From Blepharisma stoltei (lineage: Eukaryota; Ciliophora; Heterotrichea; Heterotrichida; Blepharismidae): a stretch of DNA of 64,000 nucleotides. Positions 31,469-43,600 of this stretch are shown here, piece after piece; positions within the stretch are counted from its first letter, which is position 1; every line of letters starts with the position of its first letter. A program made the translations under genes and the position numbers. A model generated the notes under the pieces. It was not told the DNA's origin. It saw only the letters and a program-made list of their open reading frames with translations, and searched no databases. Location of the stretch: positions 248,001 to 312,000 of the forward strand of contig CAJZBQ010000032.1 in NCBI GenBank assembly GCA_914767885.1. Reading direction: 5' to 3'.

Positions 31469-32974
31469 CTAAAATCCAGGGAAATGTGCACGGAGAAAAA
31501 ATTCATATAAAATAAGTGGCAACGGACTTGTTGATCTGTAACCAAGGGAAGCACTAACCGTACTCATTGCTCCGACTTTATTGACAATTGATTTAGATTT
31601 TGTAGTGCCTGGCAAAAAGCTGGCAGGTGCTGTTGATATGGCTAAATTTTTGCGTCTTGGCTGGACTTTCTTGTTGTCAGCTAAAAACTCTTTTAATTTT
31701 TTCGATTTTTCTTTCGTTCTCCTGAGTTCATCTCTTGTCATCCCTACTTTTTCTGCGAGCCTGCTTGCGAGATTTTGATTTTTGGTGATATCATGTATAT
31801 GCAATTTTATTTCTTTCTCGAGTCTGATTTCATCTTGCTGCATTTTTATTTTCAATTTATTGTATTCTGTGCTATTTTTAATCAAAACATGATTTATTTC
31901 TTTTTCTTGCCTTTTTAACAGTTTTTTTCTTTTCTTTTCTTGTTCTTCTAAAATTTTGTTTTCCACTCGATTTTGTTCTTCGATTTCTAAGCTTTTGAGT
32001 TCATTTCTTATTTGTTGTGCTTCTGCATATCTTTCATTTATAGCTACCACCTTTTCTCTAACTTGCAATTCTTTCATAACAGGCTTTGGCTTGATTTTTA
32101 CAAATTCCACATCTTTTTGCAAAGTTTCATTTAGCTCTTCAATCTGTCTGGCATGAATTTCTTTCAATTTTTGCATTTTTTCTTGGCAGTCAGTTGCGAA
32201 ATCTTCAAAAATTTTATTTCACTGTTCTTTGAATTTTTCTTTTTTTTGTATCCCTATATAGCCAGAGCCTCCTTTTTGCTCGGGCTATCCGACGTCAATC
32301 TGGTAGTAGGCTACCCATATTTTTTGGTTTTGCCAACTCCCTAAATAGCAAGTCCACTTCTTATTTGGGATATTTATCACCTGGGGAGTTGGCTATGCCA
32401 AAAAATATTCCCGATTGATGTCGAATAGCCCTAGCAAAAATGATGTTCGTGGTATATCATGATATAAAGAAATTTCTTTATCATGGGTGCGTAGCCTCAA
32501 AGTTCGTTGGAAATTGATGATGTCACTTTCCAAGCTACGAATAGCTTTCATTAGTTCTTTGTAAAGGCTGTATTCATGAATATTGCATAATTCATCAGCG
32601 CAGATCTGCATTCTTTCTTTTATAGTTGAAAAGAGCAAAATTTGTTCATCTTCATTTAAAAAACCGTCTTCATCTTCGTCTAATAAATCAAGTAAGTCGT
32701 CAACGTTTCTAACAAGCAACAATTCGCCTAGGTGTTTGGCTTGTTTATCAAGCAGAAATTGCAGGGCTGCATCATTTAACAGCCCATCTTTCTTATAGTC
32801 TGCTAATAGCAAAGCTTCCCAAATTTCTCGGCATTTCAAATGGGCATCTAAAAGGGGTCTGGCTTCATTGAGGACTTTGGCCCGCTGTTGAGCACTGACG
32901 GACGTTGAAAAATTCGTGTGTGCTGTGGCAAGTCTTCTATTTAAAGATTCCTCATATTGCTTTGGCTTGAGCAT
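31469..32974 (-). CDS. EF-hand / coiled-coil protein
   Basis: ATG at 32974 (MLKPKQYEESLNRR), TAG at 31469. With the IES at 32255-32452 removed it is exactly 436 codons. Residues about 65-120 contain two EF-hand-like loops: a degenerate DYKKDGLLNDAA and a canonical DEDEDGFLNEDE with acidic residues at 1, 3, 5 and 12 and Gly at 6. The rest is long amphipathic helix rich in Glu, Lys and Gln (for example EEQNRVENKILEEQEKKRKK), typical of a coiled coil, followed by a basic tail. Likely a calcium-responsive cytoskeletal or ciliary structural protein; no named ortholog was recognised. It lies head-to-head with CHMP1, only 36 bp between the start codons. Confidence 0.75.
32255..32452. mobile_element. 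198-bp cruciform IES in the EF-hand gene
   Basis: Inverted ends: TATAGCC.GAGCCTCCTTTTTGCTCGGGCTATC and TATACCAC..TTTTTGCTAGGGCTATTC, with inner ATTTTTTGG and GGGGAGTTGG hairpins. TA-to-TA excision joins SLYHDI to GIQKKEKFKEQW in frame. Confidence 0.85.
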
Positions 32975-33010
32975 CACGATTTTAATCTAATAATTGTAGT
33001 AACAATAAAA

Positions 33011-33830
33011 ATGGGAGGAAAAAGCTCGAGCCAACAGCTAGAAGACACGATTTTTAATATGAGACTCGCCTCAAAACAGCTTCAAAAAGAATCACAGCGT
33101 AGCGAAAAAGAGGAAAAAATCGAAAAAGATAAAGCCAAAAAGTACCTTGAAAAAGGTTTAATTGATACTGCAAGAATTTATGCTGAAAATGCTATTAGAA
33201 AGAAAAATGAAGCTCTGAATTACTTACACACCCCGGCTAGCAGGACCATTAGAGCAATCCTATTTTAAAAGAAATTAGTATATAATTAATGTTTATATAA
33301 TTAAATTTCAGACAAATTATATTTAATTTTATATCGCTCGCATGTAAAACATTAATTTAAACCAAATTAGATTTTTTTTTCAAATATTTGCAATTGTCAA
33401 AAAAATTACAGCAAGCAAAATATCTGCTTTATAGTCAAGGGGGGAGTTAAGACTGTCAAGCAAAATGGATGCGGTCTGCTCCAGGATCCAATCGGCAGCC
33501 AGAACTGAGAATATGACCCACCAATTCCAAAGAGTAATTCCTCAAATGAATAGAGTCCTTCAGAATATGAACTTAGAAAATATCAGCCAAACAATGGGCC
33601 AGTTCGAAAAATGCTTCGAAGACTTAGACGTCGCATCGGGGTATATCAATGAATCATTGAACTCTACCACTGCAGTTTCTACACCGAAAGAACAAGTTGA
33701 TTCTCTACTAGGAATGATCGCAAGCGAGCACAACATTAACATTCAAGAACAACTTGGAGAAACCCCGTTAACCGGTGGGGCCAATTTGACTGAAGATCAG
33801 ATGAAGTCAAGATTTGAAAGACTAGGATAA
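33011..33830 (+). CDS. CHMP1: CHMP1/Vps46-like ESCRT-III subunit
   Basis: ATG at 33011 (MGGKSSSQQLEDTIFNMRLA), TAG-free frame to TAA at 33830; 198 aa after removing one IES, the usual length of CHMP1. Features: basic N-terminal helix, the ARIYAENAIRKKNEALNYLR segment typical of CHMP1, NLENISQTMGQFEKCFEDLD, STTAVSTPKEQVDSLLGMIA, and a C-terminal MIM1-type helix EDQMKSRFERLG that in the family binds Vps4. ESCRT-III proteins polymerise on membranes during endosomal budding and abscission. The junction across the IES (NEALNY/LRLSSKMDAV) matches the conserved family core exactly. Confidence 0.92.
33225..33447. mobile_element. 223-bp IES in CHMP1
   Basis: TTA-bounded; ends TTACACACCCC and, inverted, TTAACTCCCCCCTTGAC, interior AT-rich. 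Excision restores ALNYLRLSSKMDAV, a conserved stretch of the ESCRT-III core, so the boundary is well supported by an outside family. Confidence 0.88.
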
Positions 33831-33864
33831 ATTTATATCAAAATTATTATAATCAAAGTATAAA

Positions 33865-36800
33865 ATGGCATACGAAAATCATATGTATAAAAAATGGTAA
33901 TGGAACTGGCAAGCTATCCTAACTCCCGTAGCCGGTGATCTGGTATAAAACCCTTATGGAAGGGAGAACGACTTCTAGAGATATGCATCTGGCTAGGTTT
34001 TCTAGGGAACTAGCCCAAGTCCAATTCTCTGACTAGTTAATTCTAAAGGGAGGGAGCTTGAATTTGGAAAGGGAGGTTAAAACACCACCAAGTATGCCCA
34101 GTAGGTGTCTGAGAAATCGGATATCATCATGATAGCAGATATTATGTCATGGGCTCACAATTCCTCCATCTTTAGCCGATATTTAACTAGAAAATTCGAA
34201 TTTCAATATTTTTGAAAGCGATCAATGTTGGCTGCGTCTCTAGACCCCATACCATTAATCTCTCAGTTTTAAGCGAGAAAAGCGAGACGATGGATACAGC
34301 GAGTTGCTAGCCAGCAAGGCTCAGATAAATATTATATTGTATCAAAGGAAGCTTTTCAATAATCTAATTAATTTAAGGCATACGAAAAAAACTTCATCTA
34401 CTTATGACTGAGAAGAAGTTCTTACTCACCCCTTCATGAGCAAACAAAACCATGGAAAAATCCCTATTTTATAATTAAAACCAGTGAGCAAAATAATTTT
34501 TTTTTAAAAAAATATTTTTATATAAAAATCTAGCTTATTCTGCTTTTCAAACATAAATTTTATAAATTAAATTAATTTTTGCTTTCCAAATTTTTGCGAA
34601 TTGGGATTTTTTTAAAGTTTAAAAAAATTTAACGCCTCAATGAGCGAACAAACTTTGTTTGTAAGGGGAGTTAGGAATATTTTTATAAAATACACCAATT
34701 CAGGCCCAGCCGTCTCGAACACCTATATGACTACAATTAAATTCCAAAAAATGATCCAAGATGCTGGGCTATTAGATGAAGAATTCACCCCTCAGAAAGT
34801 TGACATTATTTTTTGTTCTGAAAATCGTCATAGGCCACATATGAAATTCGAAGTATTTGTGAACACAATCCCAAGAATTGCCGAAGTAAAGTTTATTGAT
34901 GAGTTCCAAAATGACCCTAGGGAAACGTTAGAAAAATTATTAACAAATCATTTCATGCCTCTCTGCACCAACATGAAGGCTCCTCACCAGATTTTTCACC
35001 CAGATGCAATTGAGCTGAATGAAGATGTGAGAGAAATCATCCATAGCGTGATTTCTCCTCTCAAAGATTTGTATTCTACTTATTTTCCATGAGAATTGGC
35101 TGGCAATGATAAATCTGCTCAAAAAACGAATAAATCCCAAAGTGCACTGCATTTATTTTTAAGAGATTTTGATATTTGCCCACAGCTGATAAATAAATCC
35201 ACAGTTATCAAGCTATGAAAAGATGTCGTGCTGTTTCAAGGGCAATTTCCTCCAGCACAAGCGTTATTGCCAAATCCTTCACATGAAGCTGGGACTCACT
35301 TTTCGTTCAGTAAATTTTTATATAGCGCTTTCCCGAGGATGGCGCGGAATGGCGCCATCCTCGGGAAAGTCAACTAAGCATCCACACGGGAACTGGGAGT
35401 TCCACGTGTGGATGCCATTTTTGACATGTGGGATCCAAACTTCCACATGTCAAAATGGCATCCACACGTGGAACTCCCAGTTCCCGTGTGGATGCCTTCC
35501 TGGCTTTCCCGAGGATGGCGCCATTCCGCGCCATCCTCGGGAAAGCGCTATATTTTTTGTATATGAGTGCACTGGTAGGATATTCTCATGATTCTCAATT
35601 AAACGCCTGCCCTCCTCCAGAAAAGCTTTTGATCTTGCTAGAAAGAATGGAACTTGCCAAAGAAAACCATACAGTCCACAAGCATCGGCCAAGGACTGCA
35701 AAAGATTCATTACTTCCTAGCCGAGATTTAATTGAAAGAATCATTTTGAACACAGAAGACATGCAAACTCAATCACAAATGCAAAGCGTTTCTCAGTCAG
35801 AGCAAGAATATGAGATCTCCCAAGCTGCTCAGAGTATATCTGCACTCAATTTAGATCCTTTGGGCTTAGAAAGCTTAGAAAAATACTTAGAAAGGCTTCA
35901 GAGGATTTTCCAAGCTTATTGCTCATATGGTGAGCCTATGAATACCACAAGGTTAAAATCTTCAAAACTTATAAAAATGCTAAAAGATTGCCACTTATTG
36001 AAAGAGCCTAAAGGAGCTGAAAATTTTGATATTTCAGTAAATTCTGCAGCTAATGGGCTTACAAAGGTAGATATTGACCTATTATTTTCAAAATTAACAG
36101 GGAATTATGCAAACCCTACTAAGCGTAATGGAATTAAATTTGGCCCAAAATCACACCTATCACTGCAGAATTCTAACAGCAATGGAAGAATGGAATTTCA
36201 GCAATTCCTTAAAGCACTAGAAATAGTAGCAATGAAAACCTACCCAGACTGTTTACTAGAAGAAGCTTACATATCACTCATAGAAAATCATATTTTGCAG
36301 CTAGAAACAGACTGAAGCCAGCAGAGGGGAATCAACAGCTTATACGTAAAAACTCTTATGGACATGCTCAGAGATGAAGAGGTCATCGAAATTCTTGGCG
36401 TCGTCCACAAGGTCATGCTTCCTTATTACAACTTTTACGCCGACACCAGAGGCTATATGAATTTCACTGCCTTTGCAAGGTTCGCAAAAGATTTTGAGCT
36501 GTTTCCCGACCTAATTTCAAAGGCAAAATTATTAAGATATTTTTATACATTAGCAGGAATTTATGCACAAACTGAACATCCAGAAGCCCAAGGGTCTGTG
36601 AATTCTGCAGCAAATGATTGGAGGGCTCCAGAGCAAACCGAAGTAGAGGTTATTGACCAGCATTTATTTGTGGAGTCATTAGCACTTATAGCAGCAGATT
36701 TATCGTATGTTAAAAACGCGACAGCAGTTCAAAGAATCTGCTCACTGATGGAAAGATTAAGCCAGTCTCAAGGGCCGATCATTCTTGGGATTTCTGCAGG

Positions 36801-36921
36801 GAATTCTCAGCCAACTTTTCAGAAATCAGATATGATAAAGCCTATCAAGCAAAAGTATCCGAATATGTTTGCACGTGCAAGAAGCCCTTCCAAGCCGTCT
36901 TTTTCTGAGCTAATGTCTTAA
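33865..36921 (+). CDS. p25-alpha (TPPP-like) repeat protein
   Basis: Proposed start ATG at 33865, 34 bp after the CHMP1 stop; TAA ends at 36921. Removing segments 33882-34380, 34423-34671 and 35319-35548 gives exactly 693 codons. The first p25-alpha-like region (residues about 20-75) reads EEVLRNIFIKYTNSG, KFQKMIQDAGLLDEE, KVDIIF and FEVFVNTIPRIA. A second lies in the middle (LQRIFQAYCSYGE, KLIKMLKDCHLL, KVDIDLLFSKL, MEFQQFLKALEIVA). The C-terminal third (YYNFYADTRGYMNFTAFARF to HLFVESLALIAADL) may be a third, diverged unit. p25-alpha proteins bind tubulin and bundle microtubules, so a role in the ciliary or cortical cytoskeleton is likely. An ORF beginning MSEQTLFV starts inside a MITE and is not the true start. 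Confidence 0.75.
33879..34376 (+). mobile_element. GC-rich retroposon after the first codons of the p25-alpha gene
   Basis: Target duplication GGCATACGAAAA (33867-33878, 34377-34388); starts ...TGTATAAAAAATGG; tail TCTAATTAATTTAA. It shares CTAGCCCAAGTCCAA and TTGGAAAGGG blocks with the copy at 42185. Exact removal of one target copy is out of frame, whereas TA-to-TA removal from 33882 to 34380 is in frame (MAYENHTKKTSSTYDWEEVL). Confidence 0.75.
34423..34671. mobile_element. CTCCGTGAG-family MITE/IES in the p25-alpha gene
   Basis: Ends TTACTCACCCCTTCATGAGC and, inverted, TTAACTCCCCTTACAAACAAAG; shorter core than full copies. TA-to-TA excision joins DWEEVL to RNIFIKY in frame, with the Trp written TGA. 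Confidence 0.85.
35319..35548. mobile_element. 230-bp cruciform IES in the p25-alpha gene
   Basis: Perfect nested palindromes: TATAGCGCTTTCCCGAGG arms at both ends, then GATGGCGC/GCGCCATC, GCATCCACACGGGAACTGGG with complement, and TTTGACATGTGG with complement. Excision joins SFSKFLY to FLYMSALVG in frame. Same plan as 24526-24753 but with different stem sequences. Confidence 0.9.
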
Positions 36922-36954
36922 AAAATTATTTAAATAAATATGCTTATTTATAAA

Positions 36955-37050
36955 GACTTGATATAGTGTTTTCCCATGGATGGCACTATTTGGCCTTGAT
37001 TTTTTCAGTGGAAAACCAAGGTCAAAACAGCGCCATTCACACAGGAAATT
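36955..37050. mobile_element. Remnant of a cruciform element
   Basis: ATAGTGTTTTCCCATGGATGG on the left and a partial inverted match (CGCCATTCACACAGGAAATTGC) on the right, with an inner CCTTGATTTT...AAAACCAAGG hairpin. It lies between genes; length about 95 bp suggests decay. Confidence 0.5.
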
Positions 37051-37139
37051 GCAATATTTTTTATATTTATAAGCCAATAATACACACTATATGATGATGA
37101 TCTTTCAAACCAAAGAATTTAGTCTGCATAAATGGATAT

Positions 37140-37538
37140 ATGATTTTCTACCTTTTTATCTTACCCTTTGTAAGCTCTTTAAATCAAGGTAGCCAAGTCC
37201 CATTAGACATAGAAAACTTTTCAGATCCTATCTGTGACAAGCACAGCGAATGCATTTCATGCTCTTTTGAAGAATTAAGGACTTTTGATGTCTGTGCTTA
37301 TTCAGGATACTATCAAACTGTTTTTTGTACCATGAGAAATACGCTGGCGAATTCTACACAAGAAATTTCATATGTGTCTTCATGTTTTCCTGCAAAGGCC
37401 TCAATTTTATCGAGTTTCTCATGGTTTTTTATTATTTCAGCGATAAGTGCAATATTTTTAGTGTATAATTGGAGGATTTTGAGAAATAAGAAAATTGAAG
37501 CCCAACAAGCAAACTTAGAAAACATAATAAAAGCTTAA
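37140..37538 (+). CDS. JTB-like small type I membrane protein
   Basis: 132 aa from ATG at 37140 (MIFYLFILPFVSSLNQ) to TAA at 37536. A hydrophobic N terminus fits a signal peptide. A luminal Cys-rich part follows (CDKHSECISCSFEE, CAYSGYYQTVFC, SSCFP), then one membrane helix (WFFIISAISAIFLVY) and a short basic tail (LRNKKIEAQQANLENI). Cysteine spacing, helix position and the tail resemble the JTB (jumping translocation breakpoint) family. An alternative upstream ATG at 37133 leads to an early stop. Converges with the TTLL gene, 125 bp between stops. Confidence 0.6.
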   Translation: MIFYLFILPFVSSLNQGSQVPLDIENFSDPICDKHSECISCSFEELRTFDVCAYSGYYQTVFCTMRNTLANSTQEISYVSSCFPAKASILSSFSWFFIISAISAIFLVYNWRILRNKKIEAQQANLENIIKA

Positions 37539-37663
37539 AATTTACAAATTGAAATTATTATCTTTTAATCCTCGCGGATATGCTAATTTTGGGCTCCTTT
37601 TCATTTGATCAGAACATTTTAGTAGGGTGATTTTTTTCCCAGTATTTTTGGTCAAATTTTTCC

Positions 37664-40600
37664 TTATTTTAACGGCTTTTTGAGGAAATATCACATGAGG
37701 AGAAAGCTTCGGCCAAAAGTCCGATATAAGAAAAGACTATAAAATGGCTGGCGACATAATTTTTGTAGTTTTTCTGAAAGTGGAGATGGAGATATTAATT
37801 CATAATTTCCCACTTTTTCCGGAAGTTGGCCAAATGGGCGAGGCTTTTTGCCACCTAATATTCTGGTGAGATCAATATTCATTTGAGAAGCACAATTGTT
37901 AAACTGCCCTTTTTGCAGTTCATGCATTCTTCGGTCTAGCACATTAAGGAGCTCTTTATGATTGAAATAGAGAGGATCAACTAAATCAAGCGTGTCATCA
38001 ATAAGTTGCTGCTTGACAAGATCATCTAAATAATTTTCTCTGGCTAAGCTTGGGCTTGAGTTAATTTCAATTAGTCAGCATTGGCAATTGGAATCAATCA
38101 TAACATCGTACCCTACTAAATCAAAACAGCACTCCAAGCTTGGGATTTCGCTTTGCACTGCAATCAAACTTTTCAAAACAATTTCTTTTATTTGTGCCCA
38201 AATTTTTTCCCAATCAACGCCAGACCTTCCTAGCCTTTCTTTCAAAGTTTTTAAGGCAAGTTTTGTTCCCCCAAAAATAGCATCGACTGTCTCATTTTGG
38301 GAATTCTGGTTGTATTTTTGTATAGAAGAATTTGTTAACTCCCCCCCCCCCCCCCCTCCGTGAGCGAACAAAACCATTAGAAAAATCGCCATTTTTTGAC
38401 CAAAAACCCACCCTCCGTGAGTGAACAAAAATTTTTTTAATAGAAAAAAATTTTAATGGAAAAAAATTTTGATATATAAGTGATAATTAGTATAATGAAA
38501 TCTAGAGCTAATTCTGTTTAATTTTAAACAAATTGCGTTTTAAAACATAAAATTTTGCAAATTAAATTAATATTTGCTTCCCAATTTTTGCAAATTAGGA
38601 TTTTTTTAAATTTTCGAAAAAAATATTTTTATAAAATTTATATATAAATTTTTTTTTAAAAAAAAAAAATTAACCCCCCTCCGTGAGCGAACAAAATTTT
38701 TTTGTTCGCTCACGGAGGGGGGGGGGGAGTAAGTGAATAAATTTGTTAGAAAGTTTGTCTGGGTTTAAGGAAAATGGTACCGTGCTTACCCTTGCGAATC
38801 CTTCTTTATATAGGAATACTTCAAGAGGGGAAAAACTTGTAATTAAAATATACAGCCTTAGGTCGAATTTATATCCGTCTAATAATAAAGGATTCATAAT
38901 ATATCGTTGAATTACCATTGGTTCACCATATGTAACTTGATTTAAATCATTAATCACTGAAATTCCACGTCCTCTACTTTTCCCTATAGGTTTCATAATT
39001 CATACATTTCTGCTAGAATCTGAGTTTTCTAGCTCTGTATAATTATCAACAAACTGCACATATTCCTGGGGTAAGCAATAAGTTTGTGGGATTATTTTCC
39101 ATAATTGGTTACATTTTGCTGAAGCTTTCATTATTCTTTCAATGTTTTTTTTAAGTAAATCTTTTCTTGAGAAATTCTTTGTCTCAGGGAAATGGTTGAC
39201 TTTTTGCCAAACAAGCAGCTTTGGAAGCTCTATACGAGGCTTTGACCAAGTCCACATCACATTTCATGTAAATTTCAAATTCATACCATGAGGAAGCTCA
39301 TTTCACCCTTTTTTCTTATTAAAACCTCTGCTTACAATATCATATACTTCTGGTCTTGCCCTTACAACTCTAAAATACATTTCTTTATCGCATGGAACTG
39401 AAGGTCTTAAAAACTCTTTCCCTTGATTTACAAGGTCTCTTGGATTTATTTCTAAAGGAGCCAAAGAAAGCTTGAATTTTGTATGAATTTCGAATTCTGG
39501 ACTTGTAAGAAGAGACTGGAATTCTTTGAACATTTGATAAGCCTCACGCAGAGCAGCCACTGCATTAAAGTCGCGGATTTTGCCAGATCCAGCAAAAATA
39601 TCGAGAAATGATTTATAAATTCCTGTGTAGTCTACAGCATCTATTGGAGTTTCTTTAGGAGGCCTGGGAATTGATTTTTTAACTGGAGTCTTTTTCTCTT
39701 GTTTTGGAGGTTCTTTTTGAGCAGGCTTTGGTTGAGGCTTGTGGGATAAAGGAGGCTTTGCAGCTTTGATGATCTGGGGTTCTAATGCTGGCTTTTCTAT
39801 TTCTTCTTCATATTCTTCTTCATCACTAGATTTTTGGCTTTCTTGAGGTTGCTCTTTTTTATTTTTAGAAATTAATTCACGAATATTTTGCAGTTTTTGG
39901 TGGTTTGATGAGTAAAAATGCATTCCTTCTTTAGTTTGTGTGATTAACACGTCTTCAGAATTTTTGGTGATTTCGGATATTGTAGATGGATCTAAATTCT
40001 CTGTAGGCTTTGCAATTGTAATTGTCATTTGATGAGGATTTTCTCGAGTAAAGGGCTCTGCTGAGATTTCTTGGGATATAGAAGATACTGATTTTTCTTC
40101 TTGAAAATCTGGTTGAGATACTGAATTTTCATGACTTATGCCAATACTTTCTTCTCCTGTTTCTATATTTTCCTCGGATTTTAGTTCATTTTCAGAGTCT
40201 GATTTATCATTTGATTTTTCTAATATTCCAAAATTTTCTTCAATGTATCTTTCATTTTGTGCACTTTTAGACTCAGCGTCACTGCTAGATGAGCTTTCTT
40301 TGTCTTCTTCAATTAATAAATGGCTTTCTTCATTAGTTTTGCAGCTCTCTTCAAAATTTTGGGTTTCTAATTTCGATTCAAATATATTATTTTTTTCTTC
40401 ATATGCTTGATTCAGCTGGCTTTCTCCAATAGCTTTTTCTTTATTTTCTTCGTTAGGATTTTCATTTATTTTGCTATCTATTTTCTTTATCTCTTTAATT
40501 TCTTCTTGTCTTTTATCTTGAATTTTTTCTTTGGTTTCTTCTTTTTTTAACTCACTTTTGGCCGATTTAATTTCAGGCTTTATTTTTGCATTTTTTTGAC

Positions 40601-43600
40601 TTTGATCTTTTTCTAAATCCTTTACATTTTTTTCATTTTTCTTTTTAATTGCCACTTCCAATGAATTCTCTCTTTTTAAAGTAGAGGATTTTTTGTTTAT
40701 TTCTTTTTCTTTAATTTCAGAGCTTGCTCTATGGATTGACCCTTGCTTATTTTCAGCAGTTTTTGTAGGCTTTTTTACGGGTGAGGTTAATTTAAAGTAC
40801 ACTGTACTTTTTTACACCCCCTCCGAAAACCTACAAAAATGACTGTGTACTTTTAAAAATGGTCGTTTAGTGTGAAAAAAAGTACAAACGGTACTTTTCG
40901 ATTTTTTAAAAACAGGGGGGTGAAAAAAGTAAACGGTGAAAAAAAAAAGCCAAAACAGAGGAAAAAGTACATATAAAAATCAATATTCTATCAAGACTAA
41001 GTAAATTTAAGCAAAGAAAGGCCAAGGTTAAATTGCATAATAAGCAGCTTGTATTGCATTATAATAAATACTAAACAATATTGCTGGAAAGAATGCAAGA
41101 GCTGCATGATAAGCAATAAAAAATATTTGGCTCTCAAAATAAGAGGAAAAAAGTACGCTGCAAAATATAAAATGATTAAAGTGACGTAGAATAATCTAAT
41201 ATAAAAGACTAATAATAAGCACAGGAAATTTCCTTAGAAAGGTCAACTTAATTTGTTAAATAAAAGACCAAAAGTTACAAAGAAATATAAGAAAAGTGAT
41301 TATGGAGAAAATTTTAAAAAATGGATGAAAAAAGTACATGTTTTTTTCATATGCAAAAAAAGAGTGAAAAAAGTACTCATAAAATTTTTAACAGTGCAAA
41401 TTTTGGATGAAAAAAGTACAAAGGGAAAAAAAAACAGAGGAAAAAAGTACATTGACGTTTTATATGAAAATACTAATTTTTTAAATATGTTTACCTTAAA
41501 ATGAGAAGAACGCATCAATTTAATTTTGCTGCATATATTAATTCTCACTCCCACCCCCTTTAAATTGGAGCAAATATAGGTAAAATTTTCCCTTTTTTGA
41601 TAAATTAGCTCCTTCAATTGGAACAAAATTTAATTTTATAATAAAAAATTATATATAATTTTTATCTAAAAAAGTTTTGATATAAGTTAAATGCTTCTTC
41701 TTAACTAAAATAAAAATTTAGTTATATCTTGCTCTTATTTAAAGAAAGAGAGTATAAGAGCATTTTATTTAAATAAATTTATTATCCTTAATTGCTAAAT
41801 TTTCTATTTAAATAGTTTTGATATAAATTCAATAGGAATTCTTTATAAAATATAAAAATTTACTTATTTCTTGCTTTATTTTAAAAGTATAGAGTATAAA
41901 TAGCATCTTATATAAACAAAATTAGCACTTTGATCGATAAATTTTCTAAAATTTTTTTTTTAATTTTTTTTTTTTTATTAATAAAAATAATAATTTTTGT
42001 GTAAATAATTTTGATGCCAATTAATAGTGGCGTATTAACTAATAATGCAAATTTAGTTATATATTGCTTTGTTTTAAAGGAAAAAGAATAAATAGCATTT
42101 TATTAAACAAATTTATTAATCTAATTCGATAAATTTTTGAAATTTTTTTTTTATAAAAAAATTTTATATTGATATTTTTTTCTAGATAGTTAAAATATGG
42201 CGTCTTCGTTTAGGTATGGCCTCACGGCCATACAGCCTTCGACTCATATTTTAATTATACCCGGCAAGGTTTTTCTAGCCTTGAAATGGACAGTAATGCT
42301 AGCAACCAATTCTAGAGGAGCGTAGAACCTAGCCCAAGTCCAAATTCGAGACTGGTTTTTACCTCTTAGGAAAGGAGGGTTAAGATTTGGAAAGGGCAAG
42401 CCCATCAGAGTCTACAGGTAATAGCTAGACAATTGGGCAACTGCCTAGCGTGAGACTGGGCGTTACGTTCCAGGATCTGGACTTTACCCTTTTGCCGACA
42501 GGCTATTAGAAATTCCATTTTTTGGAATTTCGGAATGCCAACTTGTATTCCCTCAGCCTCAGGAGGCCTCACAAACCCGTAGTCTGCCCACACTCAACAC
42601 TGGAGTCTTTTACAAGAGACAAGGAGGAGGCATCAGTACTCCCGCTTTATGTGGGAGTGATGTCGCAAAGCGGATGAATCCCACAAGGGATCATTGTGAT
42701 TGCGTTAAAATTAAAGGCACGAGCCCGTCTGTTTAAGTTAAGTTAAGTGATATTTTTTTCTAACAAAAAAAAATTTTTTGTTCCAAATTAAAGGGGGTGG
42801 AGTGAGAATTAATATATGCAGCAAAATTAAATTGATGCGTTCTTCTCATTTTAAGGTAAACATATTTAAAAAATTAGTATTTTCATATAAAAAGTCAATG
42901 TACTTTTTTCCTCTGTTTTTTTTTTCCCTTTGTACTTTTTTCATCCAAAATTTGCACTGTTAAAAATTTTATGAGTACTTTTTTCACTCTTTTTTTGCAT
43001 ATGAAAAAAACATGTACTTTTTTCATCCATTTTTTTAAAAATTTTCTCCATAATCACTTTTCTTATATATTTCTTTGTAACTTTTGGTCTTTTATTTAAC
43101 AAATTAAGTTGACCTTTCTAAGGAAATTTCCTGTGCTTATTATTAGTCTTTTATATTAGATTATTCTACGTCACTTTAATCATTTTATATTTTGCAGCGT
43201 ACTTTTTTCCTCTTATTTTGAGAGCCAAATATTTTTTATTGCTTATCATGCAGCTCTTGCATTCTTTCCAGCAATATTGTTTAGTATTTATTATAATGCA
43301 ATACAAGCTGCTTATTATGCAATTTAACCTTGGCCTTTCTTTGCTTAAAATTTACTTAGTCTTGATAGAATATTGATTTTTATATGTACTTTTTTCCTCT
43401 GTTTTGGCTTTTTTTTTCACCGTTTACTTTTTTCACCCCCCTGTTTTTAAAAAATCGAAAAGTACCGTTTGTACTTTTTTTCACACTAAACGACCATTTT
43501 TAAAGTACAGGGTCATTTTTGTAGGTTTTCGGAGGGGGTGTAAAAAAGTACAGTGTACTTTAATTAACCTCACCCCTTTTTTACATTATTTTGAAATTTG

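Noticed and set aside
34640-34672. Start of the p25-alpha gene at the ATG of MSEQTLFV
   Set aside because: That ATG lies inside a CTCCGTGAG MITE; the frame upstream of the MITE (TSSTYDWEEVL) continues the protein after excision.
42185-42747. GC-rich islands (also 667, 55465, 57748) as rRNA, tRNA or SRP RNA genes
   Set aside because: No recognisable conserved RNA motifs; they have target duplications and 3' tails, so they are retroposons.
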